Positions 1 to 9,555 of a DNA stretch of 64,000 nt are shown here, piece after piece. Every line of letters starts with the position of its first letter. Position 1 is the first letter of the stretch. The stretch covers positions 62,001-126,000 of the forward strand of contig MSGT01000046.1 in assembly GCA_001940825.1 (NCBI GenBank), written 5' to 3'. The stretch comes from Sphaerochaeta sp. Phil3. Lineage in GTDB: Bacteria > Spirochaetota > Spirochaetia > Sphaerochaetales > Sphaerochaetaceae. The notes beneath the pieces are model-generated. The model saw only the letters and a list, made by a program, of their open reading frames with translations. It had not been told where the DNA came from and did not search any database. The translations under genes and the position numbers were made by a program.

Positions 1-1025
1 TAAGCATGGACAACTGTTCCAGAAACGGCGAAAAGCTTGGAAACGGCATCATGACCATAGCCCGCAGATGGCAGGAGCTTGGATTCGTGGAGCAGGGCTT
101 CGTGGACTACGTATGCAACCCTGAAGTCGTCAGCTTCCCATGGTCCATGATCGACAAGATAACTCCAAGGCCTGATGCATCGGTTGCAGACATGCTCAAG
201 GCCGATGGCGTTGAGGATATGGATATCGTCGTGACTTCCAAGAAGTCATGGGTTGCGCCTTTCGTCAACGCAGAGGAGTGCGAATACCTTGTCGTCGAGG
301 ACTCCTTCCCAAACGGAAGGCCTGCATTGGACAAGGCCGGGGTGCTCTTCACTGACCGCGAGACCGTGACCAAGGTCGAGAGGATGAAGGTATGCACATG
401 CCTCAACCCACTTCACACTGCAATGAGCGTCGCCGGATGCCTTCTTGGCTACAAGAAGATAAGCGATGAGATGAAGGATGATGACATAGTCGCCTACATA
501 AAGAGGCTTGGCTATGTGGAGGGACTTCCTGTCGTGACGGACCCCGGCATCCTTTCACCAAAGAGCTTCATAGACGATGTCGTCTACAAGAGGCTTCCAA
601 ACCCGTTCATGCCAGACACTCCTCAGAGGATTGCCACGGATACGAGCCAGAAGCTTGCAATCCGCTTTGGCGAGACCGTCAAGGAATACGAGAAGAGAGG
701 CATGGACCTTTCGAATCTCAAGTGCGTACCGTTCGTGCTTGCATCATGGATGAGATACCTTCTTGCAGTAGACGACGAAGGCAATGCCTTTGAACCAAGC
801 CCAGATCCACTTCTCGAGTCCGCTCAGAAGGATATGGCAGGCATTGTTTTTGGACAGCCAGCGAAGGATGGCGCATTGGTTGCAATAATGTCCCGTAGCG
901 ATATATGGGGCTATGATCTGAACGCATCTCCTTTGAAGGAGGCTGTCGTTTCCAATTTCAAGAAGATGAACGAAGGTCCTGGTGCCGTAAGGAAGGCCCT
1001 TCACGAAATGGTTCAGACGTTCTGA
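1..1025 (+). CDS. Mannitol dehydrogenase family oxidoreductase (fructuronate reductase/mannonate-type), 5' truncated by window
   Basis: ORF reads 'SMDNCSRNGEKL' in frame from the window edge; mannitol-dehydrogenase family motif; hexuronate operon context. Confidence 0.8.
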   Translation, partial: SMDNCSRNGEKLGNGIMTIARRWQELGFVEQGFVDYVCNPEVVSFPWSMIDKITPRPDASVADMLKADGVEDMDIVVTSKKSWVAPFVNAEECEYLVVEDSFPNGRPALDKAGVLFTDRETVTKVERMKVCTCLNPLHTAMSVAGCLLGYKKISDEMKDDDIVAYIKRLGYVEGLPVVTDPGILSPKSFIDDVVYKRLPNPFMPDTPQRIATDTSQKLAIRFGETVKEYEKRGMDLSNLKCVPFVLASWMRYLLAVDDEGNAFEPSPDPLLESAQKDMAGIVFGQPAKDGALVAIMSRSDIWGYDLNASPLKEAVVSNFKKMNEGPGAVRKALHEMVQTF

Positions 1026-1042
1026 TTCAAGGAGGTTTTGTC

Positions 1043-2116
1043 ATGAAGCTTAGAGGGAATTGCAAGTACGATCTGGTGTGCCCCACCAGCATGGGCGTGA
1101 GGATCACGCCTGTCGATAGACTTCCAGTGCACACAAGCCGCTTCTTCGAGATGCAGGCTACAAGTGCGGAGAGCAACGTTCTGAACGTGTCCTCGTCGCT
1201 TGGGCTCAAGACGAAGGTCCTTACATCGTTCGTCAAGGACAGCCCAATAGCCTCCTTCATAAAGGCTGAACTTAGGTTCAGGAACATAGACTACGAAGGT
1301 CCAGAGGTCCCACAGGGCGGTGCATGGGGCTATAGACACCAGTTCAACATTGCAGACAGCGGTTTTGGAAGCCGTGGACCAAGGGTCTGGAACGACCGCA
1401 GCGGAGAGGTTGGACGCACCCTCAAGGCCCAGGATTTCGATCTTGACAGGATCTTCCGTGTGGAAGGTGTGAGGATCCTCCACCTTTCAGGCCTTGTCTG
1501 TGCCTTGAGTCCTGAGACGACGGCTTTCTGCCTTGAGGTCGCAAGGGCGGCAAAGGCGAACGGCACCGTCATATCGTTCGACCTAAACTACAGAGCTTCG
1601 TTCTGGAAGGGTAGGGAGGAGGAGCTTCGCGCTGCATTCAGCGAGATCGCAGGTGTTGCTGACATCCTCATTGGAAACGAAGAGGACTTCCAGCTCGCCC
1701 TTGGAATGAAGGGACCTGAAGCCGGAGGAAAGGACCTTGAGAAGAAGATTGGACAGTTCAAGGACATGATAGCCCAGGTTAGGGCCTCCTATCCTCAGGC
1801 AAGCGTCTTTGCAACGACCCTCAGAGAGGTCGTGAGCGCCAACGAACACAACTGGGGCGCACTCGTCCTCGTTGGAGACACATGGTACGTGGAAGAGCCT
1901 CGTCCAATACAGGTCATGGACCGCATTGGTGGCGGTGACGGATTCGTTGGAGGCCTTCTCTATGCAATCCTTGCCGGAAAACCACAGGAGGATTGGATAA
2001 AGATGGGTTGGGCCACTGGTGTACTTGCAACCACAGTCCTTACTGACTACAGCACACCAGCGGACGAAGAGCAGATCTGGTCCGTCTACAGCGGAAACGC
2101 CAGAGTCAAGAGATAA
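1043..2116 (+). CDS. kdgK: PfkB-family sugar kinase, likely 2-dehydro-3-deoxygluconokinase
   Basis: PfkB signature 'DRIGGGDGFVGGLLYAIL'; hexuronate operon context. Confidence 0.75.
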   Translation: MKLRGNCKYDLVCPTSMGVRITPVDRLPVHTSRFFEMQATSAESNVLNVSSSLGLKTKVLTSFVKDSPIASFIKAELRFRNIDYEGPEVPQGGAWGYRHQFNIADSGFGSRGPRVWNDRSGEVGRTLKAQDFDLDRIFRVEGVRILHLSGLVCALSPETTAFCLEVARAAKANGTVISFDLNYRASFWKGREEELRAAFSEIAGVADILIGNEEDFQLALGMKGPEAGGKDLEKKIGQFKDMIAQVRASYPQASVFATTLREVVSANEHNWGALVLVGDTWYVEEPRPIQVMDRIGGGDGFVGGLLYAILAGKPQEDWIKMGWATGVLATTVLTDYSTPADEEQIWSVYSGNARVKR

Positions 2117-2133
2117 ACAACAAGGAGATACTT

Positions 2134-3588
2134 ATGGAGAAAAAAGCAGATATAGGTCTTATTGGTCTTGCCGTAATGGGTGAGAACATAGTCATGAACA
2201 TGGAGTCCAAGGGCTTCACGGTCGCCGTATACAACAGAACCGTAAGCAAGGTCGATGACTTTGTGAACGGTAGGGCAAAGGGCCTAAACATAATTGGAAC
2301 CCATAGCCTCCAGGAACTTGCAGACTCGCTTGCAAAGCCTAGGAAGGTCATGATGCTTGTAAAGGCAGGTGCTCCTGTAGACGACTACATTGAGCAGCTC
2401 CTTGGCGTTCTTGAGCCAGGTGATGTCATCATAGACGGTGGAAACAGCCACTTCCCAGATACGATTCGCAGAACCGCATATGTCGAGAGCAAAGGGCTCC
2501 TGTATGTTGGGACCGGAGTCTCCGGTGGCGAAGAGGGCGCCCTCAAGGGTCCTTCCATGATGCCGGGCGGCTCGCCTGCCGCATGGCCGTTGGTGAAGCC
2601 TATCTTCCAGTCCATCTGCGCCAAGGTGGAGGATGGAACCCCTTGCTGCGACTGGGTTGGAAGCGATGGTGCCGGACACTTCGTCAAGATGGTCCACAAC
2701 GGCATAGAGTACGGCGACATGCAGCTCATCTGCGAAGCCTACCAGCTCATGAAGGACATGCTTGGAATGTCCGCAGACGAGATGCATGAAGTGTTCGCCC
2801 AGTGGAACAAGACTGAGCTTGACAGCTACCTCATCCAGATCACCAGCGAAATCCTTGCCCGCAAGGACGAGGACGGACAGCCTCTTGTGGACAAGATCCT
2901 TGACACCGCAGGACAGAAAGGCACTGGAAAGTGGACCGGAATCGCAGCCCTTGACGAAGGCGTACCACTAACTCTCATTGGAGAGGCTGTGTTTGCAAGA
3001 TGCCTTTCTGCAATGAAGGCCCAGAGGGTTGAGGCTGACAAGGCCTTTGGAATCAAGCGCGGTCGCTACGAAGGCGACAAGGCTGCAATGGTCGAAGACA
3101 TAAGAAAGGCCCTCCTTGCATCCAAGATAATCTCCTATGCCCAGGGCTACGTCCTTATGGAGAGCGCTGCAAAGACATACGGCTGGAATCTCAACTATGG
3201 TTCCATAGCCCTTCTTTGGAGAGGAGGCTGCATCATAAGGTCAACCTTCCTTGGAAAGATAAAGGAGGCCTTCGACCACAACCCAGAGCTTTCAAACCTT
3301 CTTCTCGATCCTTATTTCAAGGATACCGTGAAGGCACTTGTCCCTTCCTGGAGGAATGTGGTTGCGAACGCAACGCTCTGCGGAATCCCTGTTCCTACAT
3401 TCTCAAGCGCACTCAGCTATTTCGATGGCTACACCTCATCCCGTCTTCCTGCCAACCTCCTTCAGGCGCAGAGGGACTACTTTGGTGCACACACATACGA
3501 AAGGGTTGACTGCGAGCGTGGAAAGTTCTTCCACACCAACTGGACAGGCGAAGGCGGCAGCACATCGGCCACCACATACAACGCCTAA
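2134..3588 (+). CDS. gnd: 6-phosphogluconate dehydrogenase, decarboxylating
   Basis: N-term 'IGLIGLAVMGENIVMNMESKGF', 'GGNSHFPDT', 'KMVHNGIEYGDMQLICEAY' are diagnostic of Gnd. Confidence 0.96.
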   Translation: MEKKADIGLIGLAVMGENIVMNMESKGFTVAVYNRTVSKVDDFVNGRAKGLNIIGTHSLQELADSLAKPRKVMMLVKAGAPVDDYIEQLLGVLEPGDVIIDGGNSHFPDTIRRTAYVESKGLLYVGTGVSGGEEGALKGPSMMPGGSPAAWPLVKPIFQSICAKVEDGTPCCDWVGSDGAGHFVKMVHNGIEYGDMQLICEAYQLMKDMLGMSADEMHEVFAQWNKTELDSYLIQITSEILARKDEDGQPLVDKILDTAGQKGTGKWTGIAALDEGVPLTLIGEAVFARCLSAMKAQRVEADKAFGIKRGRYEGDKAAMVEDIRKALLASKIISYAQGYVLMESAAKTYGWNLNYGSIALLWRGGCIIRSTFLGKIKEAFDHNPELSNLLLDPYFKDTVKALVPSWRNVVANATLCGIPVPTFSSALSYFDGYTSSRLPANLLQAQRDYFGAHTYERVDCERGKFFHTNWTGEGGSTSATTYNA

Positions 3589-3590
3589 AG

Positions 3591-4838
3591 GTGAGGTTCT
3601 CTATGCTTGACGAAAGACAGATAAGAATTGAGGTCGAGGCCGCCCTTGCGGCCCGCAGCCCAAAGAAGGTGCTCATGGTAGTGCCTGACTTCACGAGGTT
3701 CTTCTCGAATGCGGGTCTCATTGCCAATATAGGCTATCATTGGTGCTGCGACCATGGCGTAGAGGTTGAGATCCTCGAAGCCCTTGGAACCCACGTTCCA
3801 ATGACACAGCAGGAGATCTCCACCATGTATGGTGACATCCCTGTAGAGAAGTTCCATGCACATGATTGGAGACATGACGTCGTCAACATTGGAGAGGTTC
3901 CTGCCTCGTTCGTGTCAGAGGTCACGGAGGGACTTTGGAAGGAGCCCGTTGCCGTTGAGATAAACCGCATGGTCATGGACCCGTCGTTCGACCTTGTCCT
4001 TTCCATAGGTCAGGTCGTGCCCCACGAGGTCATTGGTATGGCCAACCATTCCAAGAACCTGTTCGTTGGCGTTGGTGGAAGCTCAATGATAAACCAGAGC
4101 CACATCATAGGCGCAGTCTACGGAATGGAACGCATGATGGGTCGCGACCACACTCCTGTAAGGAAGGTCTTCGACTACGCCGCAGAGCATTTCCTCAAGG
4201 ATGTCCATGTGCTCTACATGCTCACTGCATGCACCGCTCCAAACTCCGTGATACAGACACACGGCCTTTTCATAGGCGAAGGCAGAAAGCCTCTTGAGGA
4301 TGCAATCGTGTGCGCCCAGGAGCACAACATAGACTTCGTGGAGCATGGAATCAAGAAGTGCGTCGTCTATCTTGACCCCAAGGAGTTCAAGAGCACCTGG
4401 CTTGGCAACAAGAGCGTGTACAGAACCCGCATGGCCATGGCCGATGGTGGAGACCTCATCGTCCTTGCTCCCGGTGTGGACAAGTTTGGAGAGGACCCCA
4501 TCAACGACAAGCTCATTCGCAAGTACGGCTACAAGGGCCGTCTTCATACCCTTGAGTTGTTGAAGGACTGCGACGACCTTAAGGAGAACATGGGTGTTGC
4601 CGCACACCTGATCCATGGTTCAAGCGACGGTAGGTTCTCGATAACCTATGCCGTGAAGAACATCTCCCAAAAGGAGATAGAGGACGTTGGGTTCATACCT
4701 GCTTCATATGATGAGATTGCGAAGAAGTACGATCCTTCCAAGCTTTCGTATGGCTACAACGATGTTGATGGAGAACAGGTCTTCTTCATTCCAAACCCTG
4801 CTTTGGGTCTTTGGATAAACAGGGAGAAGTTCAATTGA
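3591..4838 (+). CDS. LarA/DUF2088-family nickel-dependent hydroxyacid racemase/epimerase homolog
   Basis: 'VVPDFTR', 'GTHVPMTQQEI', 'MANHSKNLFVGVGGSSMINQSHIIG' pattern of LarA-like proteins. Confidence 0.75.
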   Translation: MRFSMLDERQIRIEVEAALAARSPKKVLMVVPDFTRFFSNAGLIANIGYHWCCDHGVEVEILEALGTHVPMTQQEISTMYGDIPVEKFHAHDWRHDVVNIGEVPASFVSEVTEGLWKEPVAVEINRMVMDPSFDLVLSIGQVVPHEVIGMANHSKNLFVGVGGSSMINQSHIIGAVYGMERMMGRDHTPVRKVFDYAAEHFLKDVHVLYMLTACTAPNSVIQTHGLFIGEGRKPLEDAIVCAQEHNIDFVEHGIKKCVVYLDPKEFKSTWLGNKSVYRTRMAMADGGDLIVLAPGVDKFGEDPINDKLIRKYGYKGRLHTLELLKDCDDLKENMGVAAHLIHGSSDGRFSITYAVKNISQKEIEDVGFIPASYDEIAKKYDPSKLSYGYNDVDGEQVFFIPNPALGLWINREKFN

Positions 4839-4896
4839 TACGGTGTCCTCAGGGATATCGGTCTTGGATATGATGGATTTGATTGGAGGATTTGAT

Positions 4897-6279
4897 ATGA
4901 AGGATTTCATGGGCGATGATTTTCTCTTGGAGAACGAGCCTGCACGTATGCTTTTCCATGAATGGGCCAAGGACATGCCCATTTTCGACTACCACTGCCA
5001 CCTTTCGCCAAAGGAGATAGCTCAGAACAAGCGCGAGCCTGACATCACTCAGGCGTGGCTTGGCGGAGACCACTACAAGTGGCGCATGATCCGAGCCAAC
5101 GGCATGGACGAGAGGGAAGGGGACTCTTTCCAGCGTTTCTACAACTGGAGCGATGCCGTCTCCCGCTTGGTTGGAAACCCTCTCTACCACTGGACGCACC
5201 TTGAACTCAAGCGATACTTTGGCATCGACAAGGTGCTTTGCCCCACAACGGCCCGTGAAATCTACGACGAGGCCAACGATAAGCTCAAGAACGATCCGTC
5301 ACTGAACGTCTACGGAATCTTCGACAAGTTCAAGGTCTACGCCGTTGGTACAACAGACGACCCTGTGGATTCACTTGAATACCACGCACAGATCAGGTCT
5401 GAAGGCAAAACCAAGACAAAGGTCATCCCTTCGTTCCGTCCTGACAAGGCAATGAACATCGATGCCGCAGGCTTCAATGCCTATATCGATTCCCTTGCCG
5501 CCGCAAGCGGTGTTTCCATCGATAACGCATGGGATGTCATGACGGCACTTTCCAAGCGCCTTGACTGGTTCGTCGAGAACGGCTGCCTTGCCACAGACCA
5601 CGCACTCTGCTTCCCTCCATACGCCGTTGGAAGCGACGCCCAGGTCAACGAGGTGTTCCTCAAAGCCCGCAAGGGGGAGGCCGTCACAGCATCCGAAGCC
5701 GAGCTCTACAGGACGTTCATCCTCATGTCGTTGGCAAAGGAATACTCCAAACGCGGTCTTGTCATGCAGCTTCACATGCAGGCCAGCCGCAACAACTGCT
5801 CACGTGGCTACAAGGCCCTTGGCCCTGACACCGGCTACGATGCAATAAGCGACTACTCCATTGCGGACAAGCTTGCACGTTTCCTTGATGCCCTTGACAG
5901 TCAGGACGCTCTTCCAAAGACAATCCTGTACTCCTTGAACCCAAACGACTACTATGTCCTTGGATCCCTTATGGGCGATTTCCAGCGCGACATCCCAGGA
6001 AAGCTGCAGCTTGGTTCCGGCTGGTGGTTCTGTGACCACATAGACGGTATGGTCCAGCAGATGAAGACCCTTGGCAACCTTGGTATGCTCTCACGCTTCG
6101 TTGGCATGCTCACTGACAGCCGTTCGTTCCTTTCATATCCAAGGCACGAGTACTTCCGCAGAATCATGTGCAACATCCTTGGTACCTGGATGGAGAACGG
6201 AGAGGCTCCCGGTGACTATGAGATGATGGGTAAGATGGCTCAGGATATCTCCTTCAACAACGCTTTGCACTACTTCTAA
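4897..6279 (+). CDS. uxaC: Glucuronate (uronate) isomerase
   Basis: 'FDYHCHLSPKEIA', 'GWWFCDHIDGM', 'GMLTDSRSFLSYPRHEYFRRIMC'; start moved to ATG 4897 behind GGAGGA. Confidence 0.95.
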   Translation: MKDFMGDDFLLENEPARMLFHEWAKDMPIFDYHCHLSPKEIAQNKREPDITQAWLGGDHYKWRMIRANGMDEREGDSFQRFYNWSDAVSRLVGNPLYHWTHLELKRYFGIDKVLCPTTAREIYDEANDKLKNDPSLNVYGIFDKFKVYAVGTTDDPVDSLEYHAQIRSEGKTKTKVIPSFRPDKAMNIDAAGFNAYIDSLAAASGVSIDNAWDVMTALSKRLDWFVENGCLATDHALCFPPYAVGSDAQVNEVFLKARKGEAVTASEAELYRTFILMSLAKEYSKRGLVMQLHMQASRNNCSRGYKALGPDTGYDAISDYSIADKLARFLDALDSQDALPKTILYSLNPNDYYVLGSLMGDFQRDIPGKLQLGSGWWFCDHIDGMVQQMKTLGNLGMLSRFVGMLTDSRSFLSYPRHEYFRRIMCNILGTWMENGEAPGDYEMMGKMAQDISFNNALHYF

Positions 6280-6301
6280 GTCTTTGAAAAACTTATTTTT
6301 T

Positions 6302-6343
6302 GCTGAATAGACCGTTGCTTGGTGGGTCTATTCAGCTTTTTTT
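6302..6343 (+). terminator. Rho-independent terminator after uxaC
   Basis: GCTGAATAGACC/GGTCTATTCAGC perfect 12-bp stem followed by TTTTTTT. Confidence 0.93.
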
Positions 6344-6430
6344 GGCGTTGTAGGGCGCTGTATGGCGTTGTATGGCGGAGTGTGGCGCTGTAGGGCTCTG
6401 ACGGACGCTGTAGGACGCTATGAATGCGAG
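6341..6430. repeat. Period-10 degenerate tandem array (GGCG every 10 bp)
   Basis: tttggcgttg/tagggcgctg/tatggcgttg/tatggcggag/tgtggcgctg/tagggctctg/acggacgctg/taggacgcta read directly. Confidence 0.85.
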
Positions 6431-6465
6431 CTTTTTTGAAACTGCATTCGAATCTGTGGCCAATG

Positions 6466-6536
6466 TGTGGCGGTTGTGGCATGTGTGCCATCTGTAGCAT
6501 TTGTGGCAACTGTAGCGTCTGTAGAAAGTGTTGAAA
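6466..6536. repeat. Period-9 degenerate tandem array (TGTRGCNNN)
   Basis: TGTGGCGGT TGTGGCATG TGTGCCATC TGTAGCATT TGTGGCAAC TGTAGCGTC TGTAGAAAG read directly. Confidence 0.85.
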
Positions 6537-6702
6537 ACGTTGAAACGTTAAACCAAACAAAAACTAACCGCCCAGCCCTCGAACAGCTGAGCGGTATTTA
6601 TCGCTTCGTTTTTCAGAGGTTGACCGTCCACAGGCGGTGCCTCTTTTCATTCGAAGTATCGCAAAAGAAACATCACCTGTCAAGTTTTAACCAGCCACTC
6701 TG

Positions 6703-7461
6703 TCAACAACCTAGTAGCATTGAGGCTGAGTTCATATCCAAGAAGAGGCTCCAATCGGGATGTGTCTTGAGCAAAGTCGCAGGCACCATAGGGGAGACCG
6801 GCTTGGTGATTGTGTCATAGACGGCTTGTGACTTCACTTTGTGTGGAACGGCTGAGATGATGTGTCGGCACGACATTATCTGCCTAGGACACATGGATAT
6901 GGCCTGTCTTGGAACGTCGTCTACAGTTGCGAACCAGCCCTCACCAACCTGCTGCATGCGACAGCGTGTGTCTAGGTCTACGATTTTGTAGGCCTGTGTG
7001 GTCTCGAAGTCCGCTGGTGGATCGTTGAAGGCAATGTGGCCGTTCTCGCCAATGCCTATGAGCCCCACATCCACAGGCTTTTCGTTGAGCGCGGCGGAAA
7101 GCTCTTCTATGTTCTTGGATACATCGTCTTCTCCGTTGACGAAGTAGGCCGCCTTGAGGTCTACAAGGGATGTGAATCGCTCCTTGAGGTATTTCCTAAA
7201 GCTTGCAATGTGCGTCTCTGGAAGTCCAACGTACTCGTCCAAATGGAACATCGTGACCTTTGACCAGTCAACGTCCATTTTGACAAGTTCTTTCAAAGTC
7301 TCGAATTGGCTCATGCCTGTGGACAGTATTATCCTTGCTTCTCCCCGTTCTGAAATGGCCTGTGATATGAGACCTGCGGCCTTCTTCGCTGCACAAAGTC
7401 CAAGTTCGTTGGCATCTTTGGAAATGCTTATTTCAATCATGATTCGCTCCTCTTTCTGCAA
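6703..7461 (-). CDS. nagB: Glucosamine-6-phosphate deaminase
   Basis: 'FHLDEYVGLPETHIASFRKYL', 'GIGENGHIAFNDPPADF'; true start probably the internal MIEIS Met. Confidence 0.95.
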   Translation of the reverse strand: MQKEERIMIEISISKDANELGLCAAKKAAGLISQAISERGEARIILSTGMSQFETLKELVKMDVDWSKVTMFHLDEYVGLPETHIASFRKYLKERFTSLVDLKAAYFVNGEDDVSKNIEELSAALNEKPVDVGLIGIGENGHIAFNDPPADFETTQAYKIVDLDTRCRMQQVGEGWFATVDDVPRQAISMCPRQIMSCRHIISAVPHKVKSQAVYDTITKPVSPMVPATLLKTHPDWSLFLDMNSASMLLGC

Positions 7462-7477
7462 TTCTAATGGCAGTGTT

Positions 7478-8683
7478 CTACAGTCTATACGAATTGAGCA
7501 CTATCTTTCCATCCACAAGCACATGCTTTAGCTTCACATCTTCGTCGCAGATCACGAGGTCCGCCTTCTTTCCTTCCCTGATGGAACCTATCTCCCTGTC
7601 CATTCCAATGAGCTGTGCAGGTCTTAGCGAGACCAAACGGGAGACCTCCTCCATTTTGAGGCCCATGGTCTTGTACAACGTCCTTATGAGCCTGTCTCCT
7701 GTCGCGACGCTTCCTGCGAAGCATGTGCGGTCAGGCATCTTTGCAATGCCGTCCTCAATGATGCAGGCCGTTCCATTGTGCTTGGGGCCAAGGATGGATG
7801 GACCTTGTGGCATTGCCGCACCCCTCATGCTGTCTGAGCAGGCTGTTATCCTGTCATGGCGCTTGAGCTTGAATATCATTTCAAGAAGCTCTGGAGGAAG
7901 ATGCATGCCATCGCATATCAGTTCTATGTTCAAGTCGTCCAAAAGGTATCCGCTTTCGACTGTCCCAAGGACTCTGAATCCACCTCTTCTGGTTATGGTG
8001 GACATTCCTGAGTAGAAGTGGGTGAGTAGGTTCATTCCGCAGTCGTATGCCTTTGAAATCTCATCGTAGGTGGCCGCCGTATGGCCAGCGGAGATGAGGA
8101 CCCCTTCCTTGGAAAGCCTTTTCGTCATCTCCAAGGCACCGTCGAGCTCAGGGGCTACAGACCATCTTTTGATGCTGCCTTGAGATGCCTCCATTATTGA
8201 CATGTAGTGTTTTTCATCGGGCTTCCGTATGTATCTTGGATCCTGGGCGCCTTTCTGCTCCATGTCGAAGTAGGGGCCTTCCAGATGCAGTCCCGGCATC
8301 TTTGCCATGTTGAGGGCTGGTTTCTTCTTGAAACCTTCGACAAGAGTCCTGTAGTTCTTTATGAACGAGAAAAGCTCTTCGTCAGAGGAGGTAAGGGTCG
8401 TTGGAAGGCATGTTGTGGTTCCATGCGCTGCAAGGCTGGATGCCGCACCAACTATGTCAGAGACCTCTCCGTCCATGAAGTCGAATCCTCCAGACCCATG
8501 TGTGTGCAGGTCCACGACTCCTGGCATGACAAAACATCCTTTGGCATCCAGTATGTCGTCTGTTCCCGGATTTTCTATTGGCTTTGAGCTGATTTGGGCT
8601 ATTGTATCGTCTACAATCTTTATGTTTCCAAGTATTGTCTCGTCCTCTAGGACGATCTTTGCATTGGTGATTACCATTGTCAT
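7478..8683 (-). CDS. nagA: N-acetylglucosamine-6-phosphate deacetylase
   Basis: 'MPGVVDLHTHGSGGFDFMD', 'HLEGPYF', 'SAGHTAATYDE'; start moved to MTMVITN behind GGGAGGAGCA (the longer ORF runs into the regulator gene). Confidence 0.94.
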   Translation of the reverse strand: MTMVITNAKIVLEDETILGNIKIVDDTIAQISSKPIENPGTDDILDAKGCFVMPGVVDLHTHGSGGFDFMDGEVSDIVGAASSLAAHGTTTCLPTTLTSSDEELFSFIKNYRTLVEGFKKKPALNMAKMPGLHLEGPYFDMEQKGAQDPRYIRKPDEKHYMSIMEASQGSIKRWSVAPELDGALEMTKRLSKEGVLISAGHTAATYDEISKAYDCGMNLLTHFYSGMSTITRRGGFRVLGTVESGYLLDDLNIELICDGMHLPPELLEMIFKLKRHDRITACSDSMRGAAMPQGPSILGPKHNGTACIIEDGIAKMPDRTCFAGSVATGDRLIRTLYKTMGLKMEEVSRLVSLRPAQLIGMDREIGSIREGKKADLVICDEDVKLKHVLVDGKIVLNSYRL

Positions 8684-8697
8684 TGCTCCTCCCAGCG

Positions 8698-9399
8698 TCA
8701 TAGGTCTTTGTTCTGCGGGGTGATTGACGCTATCACGTTGTACATACCTTCGAGGCCCTCGGATGAGAGACCCATTATCACGTTCTTCTTGTGGTCCCGT
8801 GCGGTGTTTATATAGTCCGTCATCAGGCGGCAGGCCTTTTCTGTGTCGTTCTCCTCTATGGCGTCGCAAATTCCGGCAAAGCACTCCCTTGCCTTCAAGA
8901 GCGGTTTGGCCATGCCAAGGATGCTTATGACCCGTATCTGCTTCTGTAGCTTGGAGAAGCTTGAGAGAAGCATGGGGTTGCCTCCCAATGATGCCAAAAG
9001 GTAGTTGAAGCCGTGGTCGTGGTTCAAAGCTGTTCGGATGTCCCCTTGGTTCTCCGAGTTGCTTACTATCTCCATCTCCGTTCTAAGTTGCGCCAGGTCG
9101 CCCTTTGAGATCCCCTTTTCCATTGCAAGCCTCAAGAGCCCCGTCTGCAGGCATATTCTTGCATCGTACACGTCATCGATATGCTTCTCCGTGAGCTGCG
9201 GCACGTTGAAATGCACGCCATCGGTCTCAAGCAGGCCATCGGATGCCAGCGCAAGCATCGCCTGCCTGATTGGGGTCCGGCTCATGCCCAACGTCTTGCA
9301 CAGTACGAAGTCCGATACCCTTGAGCCCGGTGCCAGACGGAACGTGAAGATCATTTCCTGCAATGTGTCGTAAGCCTTCTGGGTCTGCGATTCCTTCAT
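8698..9399 (-). CDS. GntR-family (FCD domain) transcriptional regulator
   Basis: wHTH 'YDTLQEMIFTFRLAPGSRVSDFVLCKTLGMSRTPIRQAMLALASDGLL'; start Met at 9399 behind GAGAGG. Confidence 0.9.
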   Translation of the reverse strand: MKESQTQKAYDTLQEMIFTFRLAPGSRVSDFVLCKTLGMSRTPIRQAMLALASDGLLETDGVHFNVPQLTEKHIDDVYDARICLQTGLLRLAMEKGISKGDLAQLRTEMEIVSNSENQGDIRTALNHDHGFNYLLASLGGNPMLLSSFSKLQKQIRVISILGMAKPLLKARECFAGICDAIEENDTEKACRLMTDYINTARDHKKNVIMGLSSEGLEGMYNVIASITPQNKDL

Positions 9400-9452
9400 T
9401 TCTACCTCTCGGTGCAGGTGTAGTCTATGGCCATGGATGTAGCCATGAATAT

Positions 9453-9473
9453 TGTATACAAAAAATGTATACA
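9453..9473. promoter_or_regulatory. Tandem TGTATACA palindromes, putative GntR operator
   Basis: TGTATACA-AAAAA-TGTATACA directly upstream of the GntR gene; a further TGTATAC at 9529-9535. Confidence 0.65.
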
Positions 9474-9555
9474 TTTTCAACTGCTCAAAGGATAGCAGAG
9501 CATAGCTGTGCAGTCAAATGTTTTTTTGTGTATACTTCCACTCTGGAGGCATGGC

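Noticed and set aside
6467-6820. 117-aa plus-strand ORF 'MAVVACVPSVAFVATVASVESVENVE...'
   Set aside because: Translation of the 9-bp-period array running into the nagB 3' end on the opposite strand.
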